Source of the DNA: Mycobacterium asiaticum
GTDB taxonomy: Bacteria > Actinomycetota > Actinomycetes > Mycobacteriales > Mycobacteriaceae
Direction of reading: 5' to 3'
Length of the DNA stretch: 64,000 nt
Assembly (NCBI RefSeq): GCF_001673315.1
Contig: NZ_LZLQ01000055.1
Coordinates: 27,888 to 91,887, forward strand
Shown here piece after piece: positions 9,201 through 16,752 of this stretch. Made by a program: the position numbers and the translations under genes. Each line of letters begins with the position of its first letter. The stretch's first letter is position 1. The notes under the pieces were generated by a model. The model saw only the letters and a program-made list of their open reading frames with translations. It ran no database searches and was not told the origin of the DNA.

Positions 9201-10197
9201 CGAACTCGGTGGCGGCTGGATCTACGCGGCCGAGAGCACGGTGGGCAGGCGCGCATTCCTGGGCAACTCCGGCATCACCCAGCCCGGTCGTCGGGTGCCT
9301 GACGACGGGCTTGTTGCGGTGTTGTCGGCTACACCGCCGAAAGCCAAACGGGGCTCGTCGTGGCTGGGCAGTCCGCCGATGCGGTTGCGCCGGCGCCCCG
9401 CCGAGGCCGACGAAGAGACCACCTACCAGCCACCCACGCGGTTGAAGGTGCTGCGGGCTGCCGTGGAGGTCTGCCGGCTGTTGCCGGTGACAGTGACGGT
9501 CGCGGTCGGGATGGCGGTGCTCGGGGTGCTGCAGGCGCTGGTAACCAGATTCGGGATCTGGTCGGCCGCGCTCGGCGGTGGGCTGGTGCTGCTGTCGGCC
9601 GGCGCGATCGCCGCGGTGGTGACCGTCGCCGCGAAGTGGTTGCTGGTCGGCCGGATCAAGGCGGGTGAACATCCGTTGTGGTCGTCGTTCGTGTGGCGCA
9701 ACGAGCTTGCCGATACGTTCGTCGAAACCGTCGCCGCGCCGTGGTTTGCGCGGGCCGCCACCGGCACACCGCTGCTGAACCTGTGGCTGCGCGGGCTGGG
9801 GGCTGCGATCGGGCGCGGCGCGTGGTGCGAGACCTATTGGCTGCCAGAGGCCGATCTGGTCGCCCTCGGGACAGGCAGCACCGTCAACCGCGGCTGCGTG
9901 GTGCAAACGCACCTGTTCCACGATCGGATCATGCGGATGGACAGCGTGGTGTTGGAACCCGGCGCCACCCTCGGCCCACACTGCGTCGCGCTGCCCGCCG
10001 CCCGGCTTGGCGCCGGGGCATCCGTCGGCCCGGCATCGCTGGTGGTGCGTGGCGACGAGGTGCCCGGTTCGACTCGCTGGCAAGGCAATCCGGTCCGGCC
10101 CTGGAAATTGGGTAAGCAGCCAGGCAAACAACAAGCCAAGCAAGCGGGCCGTAAGAAGTCCGGCCGCAAAAACACCGCGGAAGGCACGGCCGCGTGA
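6244..10197 (+). CDS. Pls/PosA-like single-module NRPS (poly-amino-acid synthetase)
   Basis: I take GTG 6244 as the start, preceded by TAGGG about 9 bases upstream; this gives 1317 residues. The A domain covers about residues 20-490, with core motifs FTSGSTGTPKG (151), NTYGPTEAT (291), GRADDQVKVGGRRIELGE (391) and SGKIDRDALP (near 480). The carrier domain has phosphopantetheine Ser540 in FFTLGGGSL. There is no condensation or thioesterase domain. Instead, six membrane segments occur in three pairs (about 600-660, 830-900, 1075-1137). Three soluble domains with hexapeptide left-handed-helix repeats follow or lie between them (for example TIGNDATIGARTTLLPGAVVG at 764). This is the plan of Streptomyces epsilon-poly-L-lysine synthetase, which has almost the same length. 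By-eye alignment to GrsA reads the specificity pocket as D-A-E-S-I-G-T-V-V-K, close to lysine-activating codes. The C-terminus is a Lys/Arg-rich tail. It overlaps the next gene by 4 bases. The product is predicted to be a membrane-made homo-oligomer of a basic amino acid. Confidence 0.88.
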   Translation: MPAIPAQYLLSTDAPSPRTLIDIFNDTAAQYPDAVAIDDGDVQITYSELLEDMNDSVAWLAARGIGRGDRIGIRMPSGSYSLYVAILAVLAAGAAYVPVDADDPDERADLVFGEAGVVAVISAKGIERTQGASRGWRAGAPLARDDAWIIFTSGSTGTPKGVAVTHRSAAAFVDAEARIFLQDNPIGPGDRVLAGLSVAFDASCEEMWLAWRHGACLVPAPRSLVRSGMDLGPWLVTRDVTVVSTVPSLAALWPAEALEAVRLLIFGGEACPPDLAERLAVGVEGGREVWNTYGPTEATVVACAARLDGSGAVSIGLPLAGWDLAVVDDHGEPVSIGATGELVIGGVGLARYLDTDKDAEKYGPMPTLGWTRAYRSGDLVRLERDGLYFCGRADDQVKVGGRRIELGEVDAALVNLNGVAGGAAAVRQTTTGTPILVGYVFSADPSFDITNARNELAERLPAAMVPRLVRVEELPTRTSGKIDRDALPWPPPGSTDEEDTTELAGTAARLAGLWRDLLGDTTTGTRAVLEADFFTLGGGSLTAAQLVVTLRQQYPQLTVADLYDHPRLGSLAAFLDELEPPPQVSERVVRPTPLRTQATQTLLMLPLATLSALQWVTWLALGNNVARALHLVPWAVAVNWWIVAAALVLFVTPMGRMGIAVLCARILLWNVRPGTYPRGGSVHLRVWFAERLAAASGAENLAGAPWLVYYARALGAEIGKGVDLHSVPPVTGLLTVGHRSAIEPEVDLCGHWVDGDLFHLGTITIGNDATIGARTTLLPGAVVGKNADVAPGSGVVDKIKNGQYWKGSPATKSGRVKHPWPDERPAPKPQWVAVYAVTSLLLAALPLLAVASGLVVIGLAVRHTRSLSQAVLPALLWIPAAALVGLTAYALITVIAVRTLSVGMREGYHPVRSRAGWQLWTTERLMDAARNYLFPIYASVFTPAWLRMLGARVGRGTEISTVLLTPRFAVIEDGAFLADDTMIASYELGGGWIYAAESTVGRRAFLGNSGITQPGRRVPDDGLVAVLSATPPKAKRGSSWLGSPPMRLRRRPAEADEETTYQPPTRLKVLRAAVEVCRLLPVTVTVAVGMAVLGVLQALVTRFGIWSAALGGGLVLLSAGAIAAVVTVAAKWLLVGRIKAGEHPLWSSFVWRNELADTFVETVAAPWFARAATGTPLLNLWLRGLGAAIGRGAWCETYWLPEADLVALGTGSTVNRGCVVQTHLFHDRIMRMDSVVLEPGATLGPHCVALPAARLGAGASVGPASLVVRGDEVPGSTRWQGNPVRPWKLGKQPGKQQAKQAGRKKSGRKNTAEGTAA

Positions 10198-11516
10198 AAT
10201 CCCCGGCCCACAAAGCCCCTTCGAGCGGGGTTGTCGATCCCTACCTACCACGCAACGGCAACGTCGGCTACACGGTGTCGCGCTACGAACTGGACCTGGA
10301 GTACCGGGTCGCGATCAACCGGTTGTCGGGGACGGCGACCATCACCGCGGTCACGCTCACCGAACTAGCCGACTTCACCCTCGATCTATCCAGTGCGCTG
10401 TCGGTCTCGAAGGTATCGGTCAACGGCAAGCGCGCTGCCCGTTTCAGTTGCCGCGACGGCAAGCTGCGCGTCACGCTGCCAACGAAACTGGCGGCCGGCG
10501 CCGCGATGTCGGTCGTGGTGCGCTACGGCGGCAACCCCAAACCGCTCCGGACACTTTGGGGCGACGTGGGTTTCGAAGAATTGTCCGACGGTGCCCTGGT
10601 CGCGGGTCAGCCCAACGGCGCGGCGTCCTGGTTCCCCTGTAACGACCATCCGAGCATCAAAGCCGCCTTCCGGATTCAGATCAGCACGGAGAGTGCGTAT
10701 CGGGTGATCGCGAACGGGAAGCTGGTATCCCGGCGGGCACGGGCATCGCAGACCGTTTGGATCTTCGAACAGCCTGAGCCGACATCGACCTATCTGATCA
10801 CGCTGCAGATCGGGGTCTATGAGTCCCAGCGGTTGGCCCGGACGCCGGTCACCATCCGGGCGGCGCTGCCGGAACGGCTCAAGAGCGAATTCGACCACGA
10901 CTTCGCCCGGCAACCCGAGATGGTGGAGTTGTTCACCGAACTGTTCGGCCCGTATCCGTTGGCAGCCGGTTACACCGTGGTCGTCACTGATGACGAGTTG
11001 GATATTCCTCTTGAGGCGCAAGGAATTTCCATATTCGGTGCCAACCACTGCGACGGCACTCGAGCCAGCGAACAGCTCATCGCGCACGAGTTGGCGCATC
11101 AGTGGTTCGGCAACTCGGTGACCGCGCGCAGCTGGCGTGACATCTGGTTGCACGAGGGATTCGCCTGCTACGCGGAATGGTTGTGGTCGGAACGTAGCGG
11201 AGGTCCTGATGCCGACGAATTGGCCCAACTGCACCACAAGGAACTGGCGCAGAAACCCCAGGACCTGCTGCTGACCGATCCGGGGCCGCGCCTCATGTTC
11301 GACGACCGGGTGTACAAGCGGGGAGCACTGACCCTGCATGCCCTGCGCCGACAGCTGGGTGATCAGAATTTCTTTGTGCTGCTGCAGGATTGGACCACCC
11401 GGTACCGGCACTCGAACGCCGTCACCGACGACTTCATCAATCTGGCGGCAAAACACTCCGACGAGACACTGCGACCGTTATGGGACGCCTGGCTCTACGC
11501 GACCGAGGTCCCCTGA
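10194..11516 (+). CDS. Short M1-family zinc aminopeptidase coupled to the Pls-like synthetase
   Basis: This 440-residue protein has an M1 zinc site HELAH at residues 298-302 and the third ligand Glu321 in WLHEGFACYAEWL, 19 residues after the second His, as in M1 enzymes. The exopeptidase motif before it reads EAQG in place of GAMEN-type GxMEN. It is about half the length of PepN and lacks the large C-terminal helical domain. No signal peptide is evident. The GTG start overlaps the stop of the NRPS gene (GTGA), so the two proteins are made together. In epsilon-polylysine producers a zinc aminopeptidase degrades the polymer; a similar trimming or self-protection role here is inference. Confidence 0.85.
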   Translation: MKSPAHKAPSSGVVDPYLPRNGNVGYTVSRYELDLEYRVAINRLSGTATITAVTLTELADFTLDLSSALSVSKVSVNGKRAARFSCRDGKLRVTLPTKLAAGAAMSVVVRYGGNPKPLRTLWGDVGFEELSDGALVAGQPNGAASWFPCNDHPSIKAAFRIQISTESAYRVIANGKLVSRRARASQTVWIFEQPEPTSTYLITLQIGVYESQRLARTPVTIRAALPERLKSEFDHDFARQPEMVELFTELFGPYPLAAGYTVVVTDDELDIPLEAQGISIFGANHCDGTRASEQLIAHELAHQWFGNSVTARSWRDIWLHEGFACYAEWLWSERSGGPDADELAQLHHKELAQKPQDLLLTDPGPRLMFDDRVYKRGALTLHALRRQLGDQNFFVLLQDWTTRYRHSNAVTDDFINLAAKHSDETLRPLWDAWLYATEVP

Positions 11517-11915
11517 CTACAGGTTCGCGATGTCGTCTGGCACATCCACGGCGTGCTCCTGCAGAACATTGAGCGGCACCACGTCCAGCGTGCGCTCATG
11601 GGTCGACGCCAAGACCACCGGCGCCGCGCACCCGTCATGGTGAGCGCGCAACCAGTTGACGGCGGTGACGCACCAACGGTCGCCGGGGAGCAGGCCGGGA
11701 AAGCGGTACTCGGGCACCGGAGTGGACAGATCGTTGCCGATCGAACGCTGATGCTCGAGGAATTCCGCGGTTACGACGGCACAGATGGTGTGCAACCCTC
11801 GATCCTGGTCGCCGGTGGAACAGCAGCCGTCCCGGTAGAAGCCAGTGACTGGCTCGTTGCCGCACGGTTCCAACGGGCCACCGAGCACGTTGCGATCAGG
11901 CAGGCGATCAGGCAT
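11517..11915 (-). CDS. DUF2237 family protein
   Basis: The 132-residue protein matches the DUF2237 pattern throughout: NVLGGPLEPC near residue 9, TGFYRDGCC near 24, HTICAVVTAEFLEHQ near 42, and PGDRWCVTAVNWLRA near 77. The conserved cysteines suggest metal or redox chemistry, but the biochemical role of the family is unknown. The stop is immediately adjacent to the stop of the M1 gene (convergent). Confidence 0.8.
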   Translation of the reverse strand: MPDRLPDRNVLGGPLEPCGNEPVTGFYRDGCCSTGDQDRGLHTICAVVTAEFLEHQRSIGNDLSTPVPEYRFPGLLPGDRWCVTAVNWLRAHHDGCAAPVVLASTHERTLDVVPLNVLQEHAVDVPDDIANL

Positions 11916-11964
11916 GCGCCTAGTATCGCGCTTTCAGTGGCGTTATCGGAGGGGTTATCGCGCC

Positions 11965-12297
11965 CTAAATGGCCATCCTGGAGCCCCACTGCATGCCGGC
12001 GTCGATCACGCTGGCGGCTGCCTCGGCATCGACAGCCGAGTACATACGTGCGATTTCGATGATCGCGTCCCCCGCTCGCATCAGTTCCTCTTGGGCTGCC
12101 CGGTTGACGGCCATCATCTGCGCAGCATCGGAAGTGAACGCCATCACCGCCTGCGCGGAAACCTCCTCGGCTCCGGCCGGCGCCAGCGCGGACAACCCGT
12201 TGGCCGCAGTGCGCCCAGCCTGCAGACCGCGCCAGGCGTTGTCCGATATCTGGGCACCGATGTCCGCGGCGGCCGAGTCGAAAGTCAGGACCTGCAT
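11965..12297 (-). CDS. Orphan PE-family protein (type VII secretion substrate)
   Basis: The start is ATG 12297 because GGAGGGAG sits about 7 bases upstream; an ATG at 12315 would place that site inside the gene. The 110-residue product is essentially one PE domain. It is a helical hairpin with APAGAEEVSAQAVMAF matching the AGADEVS consensus, followed by the ESX export motif YSAVD (YxxxD). No PPE, Esx or chaperone gene lies beside it, so its secretion partner must be encoded elsewhere. It is divergent from the DUF6941 gene, with an AT-rich promoter region between them. Confidence 0.75.
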   Translation of the reverse strand: MQVLTFDSAAADIGAQISDNAWRGLQAGRTAANGLSALAPAGAEEVSAQAVMAFTSDAAQMMAVNRAAQEELMRAGDAIIEIARMYSAVDAEAAASVIDAGMQWGSRMAI

Positions 12298-12348
12298 TGG
12301 AGTCTCCCTCCACATATCAAACTAAAGCTAATGGAGATAGTAGCAGTG

Positions 12349-12367
12349 GCATATTGTTGTCATATGC
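12349..12367. promoter_or_regulatory. Palindrome in the PE/DUF6941 divergent promoter
   Basis: The roughly 100 bases between the PE start and the DUF6941 start are AT-rich. They contain a perfect inverted repeat GCATAT, 7-base spacer, ATATGC. It is placed as an operator would be for either gene. No adjacent regulator gene points to its binding protein. Confidence 0.35.
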
Positions 12368-12397
12368 ACAATTTTTGGAGGTGGTAGGTTCAGCGGC

Positions 12398-12790
12398 GTG
12401 ATACTTACCGGCGCCTTCCTGGCCGACGCGGCCGCTGTGGTCGACAACAAACTCAATGTGTCCGGCGGGGTGCTGTCCCGATTCGCGCTCGGGCCCGACC
12501 GGTCGGCCCGGTTCGTGTTGGTGGTCCTGACTCAGGCCGAGCCCGGCAGCACCGACCGGCTGCTCAAGATCGAAATGCGACCGCCGACCGACGAGGACCC
12601 GATCCGCCTAGAGTTCGAGGTACCGGAAGCCTCAGTGGCCGAGTTCCCCGGCTTCGCCTTCTTCGAACTGCAGCTGCGGTTGCCCTCCGACGGTCGGTGG
12701 GTCCTGGTGGTCAGCGGGGGTACCGGCGCGATCTCGATTCCCGTGCTGGTGACGGAGTTCGCGCCGCAGGATCCGTCGCTGGGTTTCTAA
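12398..12790 (+). CDS. DUF6941-like protein, copy A
   Basis: This 130-residue protein starts at GTG 12398 with GGAGGTGG upstream. The N-terminus MILTGAFLADAAAVVDNKLN and the following SGGVLSRFALGP resemble DUF6941 proteins (AFLAD..., DGKLNVxGG). It is predicted to be a small all-beta cytoplasmic protein; function is unknown. It is clearly paralogous to the gene at 17050-17409 (same opening, same GRWVLVVSGGTG-type ending). Both share the leader GGTAGGTTCAGC just before the start. The gene ends tail-to-tail (4-base overlap) with the LLM oxidoreductase. Confidence 0.7.
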   Translation: MILTGAFLADAAAVVDNKLNVSGGVLSRFALGPDRSARFVLVVLTQAEPGSTDRLLKIEMRPPTDEDPIRLEFEVPEASVAEFPGFAFFELQLRLPSDGRWVLVVSGGTGAISIPVLVTEFAPQDPSLGF

Positions 12791-13752
12791 GCCAACGCCG
12801 GCAGTACGGAATCGGTGAGAAGCCGCACCGATTTCCAGGCCTCCTCGACCGGCATGCCGCCTACCAGTGGATGCAGCACGATCGGACCGTAGTTCTCGGC
12901 GCCACGAACTTCTGCGACGAGCTGCTCTGGCGTCAGAAACCGATATCTACCCGACGCCCGGACCTCATCTAGCGTCTGAACTCCGGGAAGGTGCATGAGG
13001 GATCTCTCGTCGGCCGACCATGCGCCGTAAGTGACCGCCTCCCAGCGGATGTGGTCACCGAGTTCGGCCCACGCCCGGTCCGGGTCGTCATGCAGAAACA
13101 TCATCCCCCGATTGATCGGCGCCGGCATGATCACAAACGGTGCCACGCCGGAGTCGGCGCACAGCTCGCGGTAGTGGTCGGCGACATCGGGCAGGTAATC
13201 GGCCAGACTCAGCGGCAAGCCGAAGCGCGCCGCACGCCGCGCGGTGGCACGTGATCCGCCGCCGATATACAGCGGCGGATGGGGGCTGGTCCACGTCCCG
13301 GTGCAAACACCCGGCTCCCCGCCGGACCAGATCGACAGCATGCGCTCGATCAAGTTGTCCATCAGCTTGCCGCGCCGTTTGAAATCGACTCCCAGGGAGT
13401 CGAATTCAACAACGCGATAACCCAGGCCCACCGTCGTGTGCAACCTGCCCTGACTCATGTTGTCGACCAGTGCGATGTCCTCGGCAAGCCGGACAGGATT
13501 CCACATCGGCCCGAGCGCACAGTCCACGCTTGCGATCAGACGCGACGTGCGGGCCAGGAACATCGACGCGGCCATGATCGGATTACAGCTCCAGCCGTGC
13601 CCGGTGACGTGGTGCTCGTCGACACTCACCGACGTGATGCCATGGGACTCGCCCCATTGCGCCAGCTCCAATGCAGCACGAATAAGTTCCCCTTGCTTTC
13701 GCGGATCACCCTGCGGGGAGCCGAAATTGAAGCGGAGCACGGTCAGCGGCAT
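12787..13752 (-). CDS. LLM-class flavin-dependent oxidoreductase
   Basis: This is a 321-residue luciferase-like protein. SVDEHHVTGHGWSCNPIMAA at about residues 43-62 is the substrate/F420-or-FMN pocket region. TVGLGYRVVEFDSLGVDF and PLYIGGGSRATARRAARFG are standard LLM cofactor-binding stretches. Mycobacterial members use F420 or FMN; the sequence does not decide which. It is the last gene of a minus-strand operon after the VOC protein (5-base gap), so it may act on the same substrate as the VOC and metallo-hydrolase proteins. Confidence 0.8.
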   Translation of the reverse strand: MPLTVLRFNFGSPQGDPRKQGELIRAALELAQWGESHGITSVSVDEHHVTGHGWSCNPIMAASMFLARTSRLIASVDCALGPMWNPVRLAEDIALVDNMSQGRLHTTVGLGYRVVEFDSLGVDFKRRGKLMDNLIERMLSIWSGGEPGVCTGTWTSPHPPLYIGGGSRATARRAARFGLPLSLADYLPDVADHYRELCADSGVAPFVIMPAPINRGMMFLHDDPDRAWAELGDHIRWEAVTYGAWSADERSLMHLPGVQTLDEVRASGRYRFLTPEQLVAEVRGAENYGPIVLHPLVGGMPVEEAWKSVRLLTDSVLPALA

Positions 13753-13757
13753 CTCGC

Positions 13758-14231
13758 CTACCGGGCCTGTGATTGTACGAAGGCGGGGAAGTCAGGGAAC
13801 AGGGCGCGATCCACGATCTCGATGCGCGTTCCGGACGCGTCGAGATAGTAAGCGAACAAACCCAGTTCCGAACCCGGCACCTCAGCCGTCATCTCGAATT
13901 CGAAGCCATGGTCTTGCAGTGACCGAGCCGCCGCGGAGAGGTCGTCGGTGAAGTAGCCGAGGTGGTGCACCGCGTTGCCCGGGGCGGCCATCCACGGAGT
14001 GCCCGGAACCTGCTGTATCAGTTCGAGATACGGAGCTTGCACGGAATAGACGATCGTCGAGGTCAATTCACGCGTACCGGCCGCCGTCCGGAAGGGCAGC
14101 GTGTAACTCATCGGACTGATCCAGCGGTAACCGGCCAGTGCGGTGAGTCGGGTCATCGCCGCTTGGAGATCGGGCACCACGACGCCGGTGTGGTAGAGGT
14201 CCTCGGCCTGCAGTGCCAGTGGAGCGGTCAT
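13758..14231 (-). CDS. VOC-family (glyoxalase/dioxygenase fold) protein
   Basis: The start ATG 14231 overlaps the stop of the upstream metallo-hydrolase gene (ATGA). The product has 157 residues and two beta-alpha-beta-beta-beta repeats. The first opens with LYHTGVVVPDLQAAMTRLTA, the second with AVHHLGYFTDDLSAAARSL. The candidate metal ligands are His in YHTG, Glu in YLELIQQ, His in HHLGY and Glu in RIEIVDR. Its reaction is unknown; the operon context suggests processing of an organic metabolite. Confidence 0.75.
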   Translation of the reverse strand: MTAPLALQAEDLYHTGVVVPDLQAAMTRLTALAGYRWISPMSYTLPFRTAAGTRELTSTIVYSVQAPYLELIQQVPGTPWMAAPGNAVHHLGYFTDDLSAAARSLQDHGFEFEMTAEVPGSELGLFAYYLDASGTRIEIVDRALFPDFPAFVQSQAR

Positions 14232-15466
14232 GAGTTGCTCGCAATCTGTTGCTTCAGCCACGCGGTTTCCCAAAAATTGGTGCTGTCGGCCAGCAGATCC
14301 TGGTGAGCGACTCTCAGCACTTCGCGAACGTCGGGGTGGTCCGACGGCAGCAACTCGGCCAAGTGAATGGCGTGCAGCGGGCGGCCCGCGCTCAGGTGCG
14401 CCCGCGCGCGATCCACCAGGGCGTCAGCGCCGGCCAGTTCGACCAGGTCAGCAGCGACGGCATCCAGACCCACGGGATAGAGTTCGGTGGTCGAGCGGTG
14501 GTGGAACCACCCGGAGTAGTTCTCCCAGATCGCCCGTACGTCCCAGGCCACCTTTCCATAGCCTTCGCCCACTTCGAGTTCCGCGGGTAATGCGACTTCG
14601 CGCATCAACGTCTGAACGTCCTTGCCGGCGTTCATCCCGGCGACGGTTTCATCGTGGATGTATTGGATGGCATCGCGCAATCGCGTCAGTTCGCTGTCGA
14701 TACGGTCGGTGCCGGTAATCGGATCGAAGTGGCCCGTCACCAACAACTCTGGCTGCAGTTGCCGCACTCGCTCGACTGAAGCGATGGCCGTCAGGGCGTC
14801 CCGGTAACGGTCACCACGGATGGTGACGAGATTGGGGATGTGCCCGAACAGCGGCCCGAAAGTGTTCCCACACAGACACACTCGCTCCTCGGGCAACCAC
14901 ACCACCAGCGAGTCGTTGGTCTCCCCGCCCGGCACCGAGATCAGTTCCAGCCGGCGGCCGCCGACGTCCAAGGTCAGGGTGTCCTCGAAGTCGAGATCGA
15001 CGACCGGGATGCTCTGCGGTGCCAGCTTTTTGGTGCCGAGACGGTGCTGGATCGCCTGAATTCCCGCGGTCAGGGTTTCCTTGAACGCGAAGGCACTGCG
15101 GCTGGCACGATACGGGATGAGTCGTTCGTTGTCGTCTCGCCAGAGCCGCCAATTCGCCTGAGCGACAACCGTTGTATCCGAGTCCCGCACGCTGTCCAGA
15201 CCACCGACGTGGTCGACGTGGCCCTGGGTGAAGATGATGTAACGCACCGGCGAGTCGTCGATGGCGTCGAAGTTGGCTCGGTGTACCGGCCCTTCGAATC
15301 CCATGCCGGTGTTGACGATCACCCGTCCGTCTTCGGTGGTCAGCAGATAAGAGTTCGACAGTCCGGGTGAACACCACAGTCCGGGGGCGATGGGCTCGGC
15401 GCGCTCGGCCGCGGCAGGCCGCATAGCATCGGCGCCCGGTCGGCTGCGGTAGACGGGTTCGGACAT
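14228..15466 (-). CDS. MBL-fold metallo-hydrolase with altered first metal ligand
   Basis: I chose ATG 15466 because AAGGGA lies 6 bases upstream; ATG 15481 would overlap the sulfotransferase stop. The protein (412 residues) resembles alkylsulfatase-type MBL enzymes. The zinc motif reads Q81-G-H83-V-D85-H86 where HxHxDH is expected, so the first His is Gln. Further ligand regions are SVPGGETNDS, VCLCGNTFGPLFG and VTGHFDPITG. It lies between a sulfotransferase and a VOC protein in one operon; a sulfate-ester or related hydrolysis is a guess. It is probably cytoplasmic, as no signal peptide is seen. Confidence 0.75.
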   Translation of the reverse strand: MSEPVYRSRPGADAMRPAAAERAEPIAPGLWCSPGLSNSYLLTTEDGRVIVNTGMGFEGPVHRANFDAIDDSPVRYIIFTQGHVDHVGGLDSVRDSDTTVVAQANWRLWRDDNERLIPYRASRSAFAFKETLTAGIQAIQHRLGTKKLAPQSIPVVDLDFEDTLTLDVGGRRLELISVPGGETNDSLVVWLPEERVCLCGNTFGPLFGHIPNLVTIRGDRYRDALTAIASVERVRQLQPELLVTGHFDPITGTDRIDSELTRLRDAIQYIHDETVAGMNAGKDVQTLMREVALPAELEVGEGYGKVAWDVRAIWENYSGWFHHRSTTELYPVGLDAVAADLVELAGADALVDRARAHLSAGRPLHAIHLAELLPSDHPDVREVLRVAHQDLLADSTNFWETAWLKQQIASNS

Positions 15467-15477
15467 CGTTGTTCCCT

Positions 15478-16752
15478 TCATTCGGCGCGAACGTCGAACC
15501 TGTCGTAATAGAAGTCGAACCGGCCGCGCAGTTCGTCGGGTGAGATCCCGAAATGCCGGCGCAAGTCGTAGTGGATCCGGCCATGCTTGCCGCGCGGATT
15601 GCCGTCGAGATAGCGCTGGAACCGGTCGCGCGCCGAGGCGGTCATGTCCACCCCACCGCGCCGGTAAAGGTCTTCCAGCAGCGGCATTTCATTGCCGTTG
15701 AGGTGGTGGAAGCTGATGTCGATGCTGCGCTCGGCCGGCACCAGACCGCGGTCGCGCACGACCGCGCCGAGTAACCGGTGCACGCGGTCGCTCCAGTAGT
15801 TCAGTAACCAGTCCGGCTCGATGGTGTGGCGGCGCAGTCGGTCGGAGTAGGCCATCATGGTGATCGCGGACTGGATCACCGCGACCGGGTCCCGGTGCGT
15901 GAAAACCACCGTCGCGTCCGGGAATGTGGCCATCAGCGGACCGAGTTGCTCACAGTGCTGCGGACTCTTGAGGACCCACGTGCGCGGCCCACGCAGGAAG
16001 GTCAACGCCTGCAACACCTTTTTCATATACGCGTAATGCCGGTGTTGATCGAGGCGCAAGTAGTAGTCACGCCAATCCGGCACGCGCGCATGCCATTCTA
16101 AGACGTAGGACGCCAGGTCGAGGTCGAGGACTTCTACTTCCTCCTCGATGGCTTCGGGGTACCGGTCGTGCATGGCGGCGACAGCGGGGGCGCTGGCCAT
16201 CAGCGCTTCGTGTTCCTTTTTGCTCCGCGTGTAGCGCGGATCCACTCCGCTGGTGTCCGGCCCCTGGCCGGGAGCGGGGATGGGATCCTGACTCTCCCAG
16301 TACGGAAGGGCGCGGCGACGAGGATCGGCGGCGATCAGGTTCACCAGATGCGTGGTGCCCGAACGGGGCATCCCGACGACAATGAACGGCTTTTCGATCG
16401 AAATCGACTCGATCTCGGGGAAGCGTTTGACGAGCTCGGTCAGCGACAGCCGGTTGCGTAGCAGCCGTACCACGCGCTGTCGCAGCGTCGACCGGGTCAG
16501 CTGCCGCAGACCGTCGTCGCCTTCGATCGCCGCTACGTGCGCGCTAAGGCGCTCGGTGAATCCGTCGGTGTCGTCGAGATCAGCGACGCCCGCCTGTTCG
16601 CACGCCTCGGCGATCATGCTGTCGATATCGAACTCGACGCGCCTGGCTTCGGTGAATGTCAGGATCTGACGCTGGACTTCGGTGAGCCGAGGCGATGTCA
16701 GATCGTCGAAGTCGATGTCTTCCAGGGTGTTGGGGGGGTCCGCAGCATTCAC
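15478..16752 (-). CDS. Sulfotransferase family protein
   Basis: The 424-residue protein has the PAPS 5'-phosphosulfate loop VVGMPRSGTTHLVNLI at about residue 122 and the 3'-phosphate motif VFTHRDPVAVIQSA at about residue 282. Mycobacteria have many such Stf-like enzymes that sulfate lipids, steroids or glycans; the acceptor is not predictable. It starts at GTG 16752, which overlaps the stop codon of a degenerate upstream frame (GTGA). It heads the operon with the metallo-hydrolase, VOC and LLM genes, so its sulfated product may be handled by them. Confidence 0.85.
   Translation of the reverse strand: MNAADPPNTLEDIDFDDLTSPRLTEVQRQILTFTEARRVEFDIDSMIAEACEQAGVADLDDTDGFTERLSAHVAAIEGDDGLRQLTRSTLRQRVVRLLRNRLSLTELVKRFPEIESISIEKPFIVVGMPRSGTTHLVNLIAADPRRRALPYWESQDPIPAPGQGPDTSGVDPRYTRSKKEHEALMASAPAVAAMHDRYPEAIEEEVEVLDLDLASYVLEWHARVPDWRDYYLRLDQHRHYAYMKKVLQALTFLRGPRTWVLKSPQHCEQLGPLMATFPDATVVFTHRDPVAVIQSAITMMAYSDRLRRHTIEPDWLLNYWSDRVHRLLGAVVRDRGLVPAERSIDISFHHLNGNEMPLLEDLYRRGGVDMTASARDRFQRYLDGNPRGKHGRIHYDLRRHFGISPDELRGRFDFYYDRFDVRAE

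Noticed and set aside
9079..10251. 390-codon minus-strand frame opposite the NRPS C-terminus
   Set aside because: Rich in Arg/His/Gln/Pro without any domain; a shadow of the real gene.
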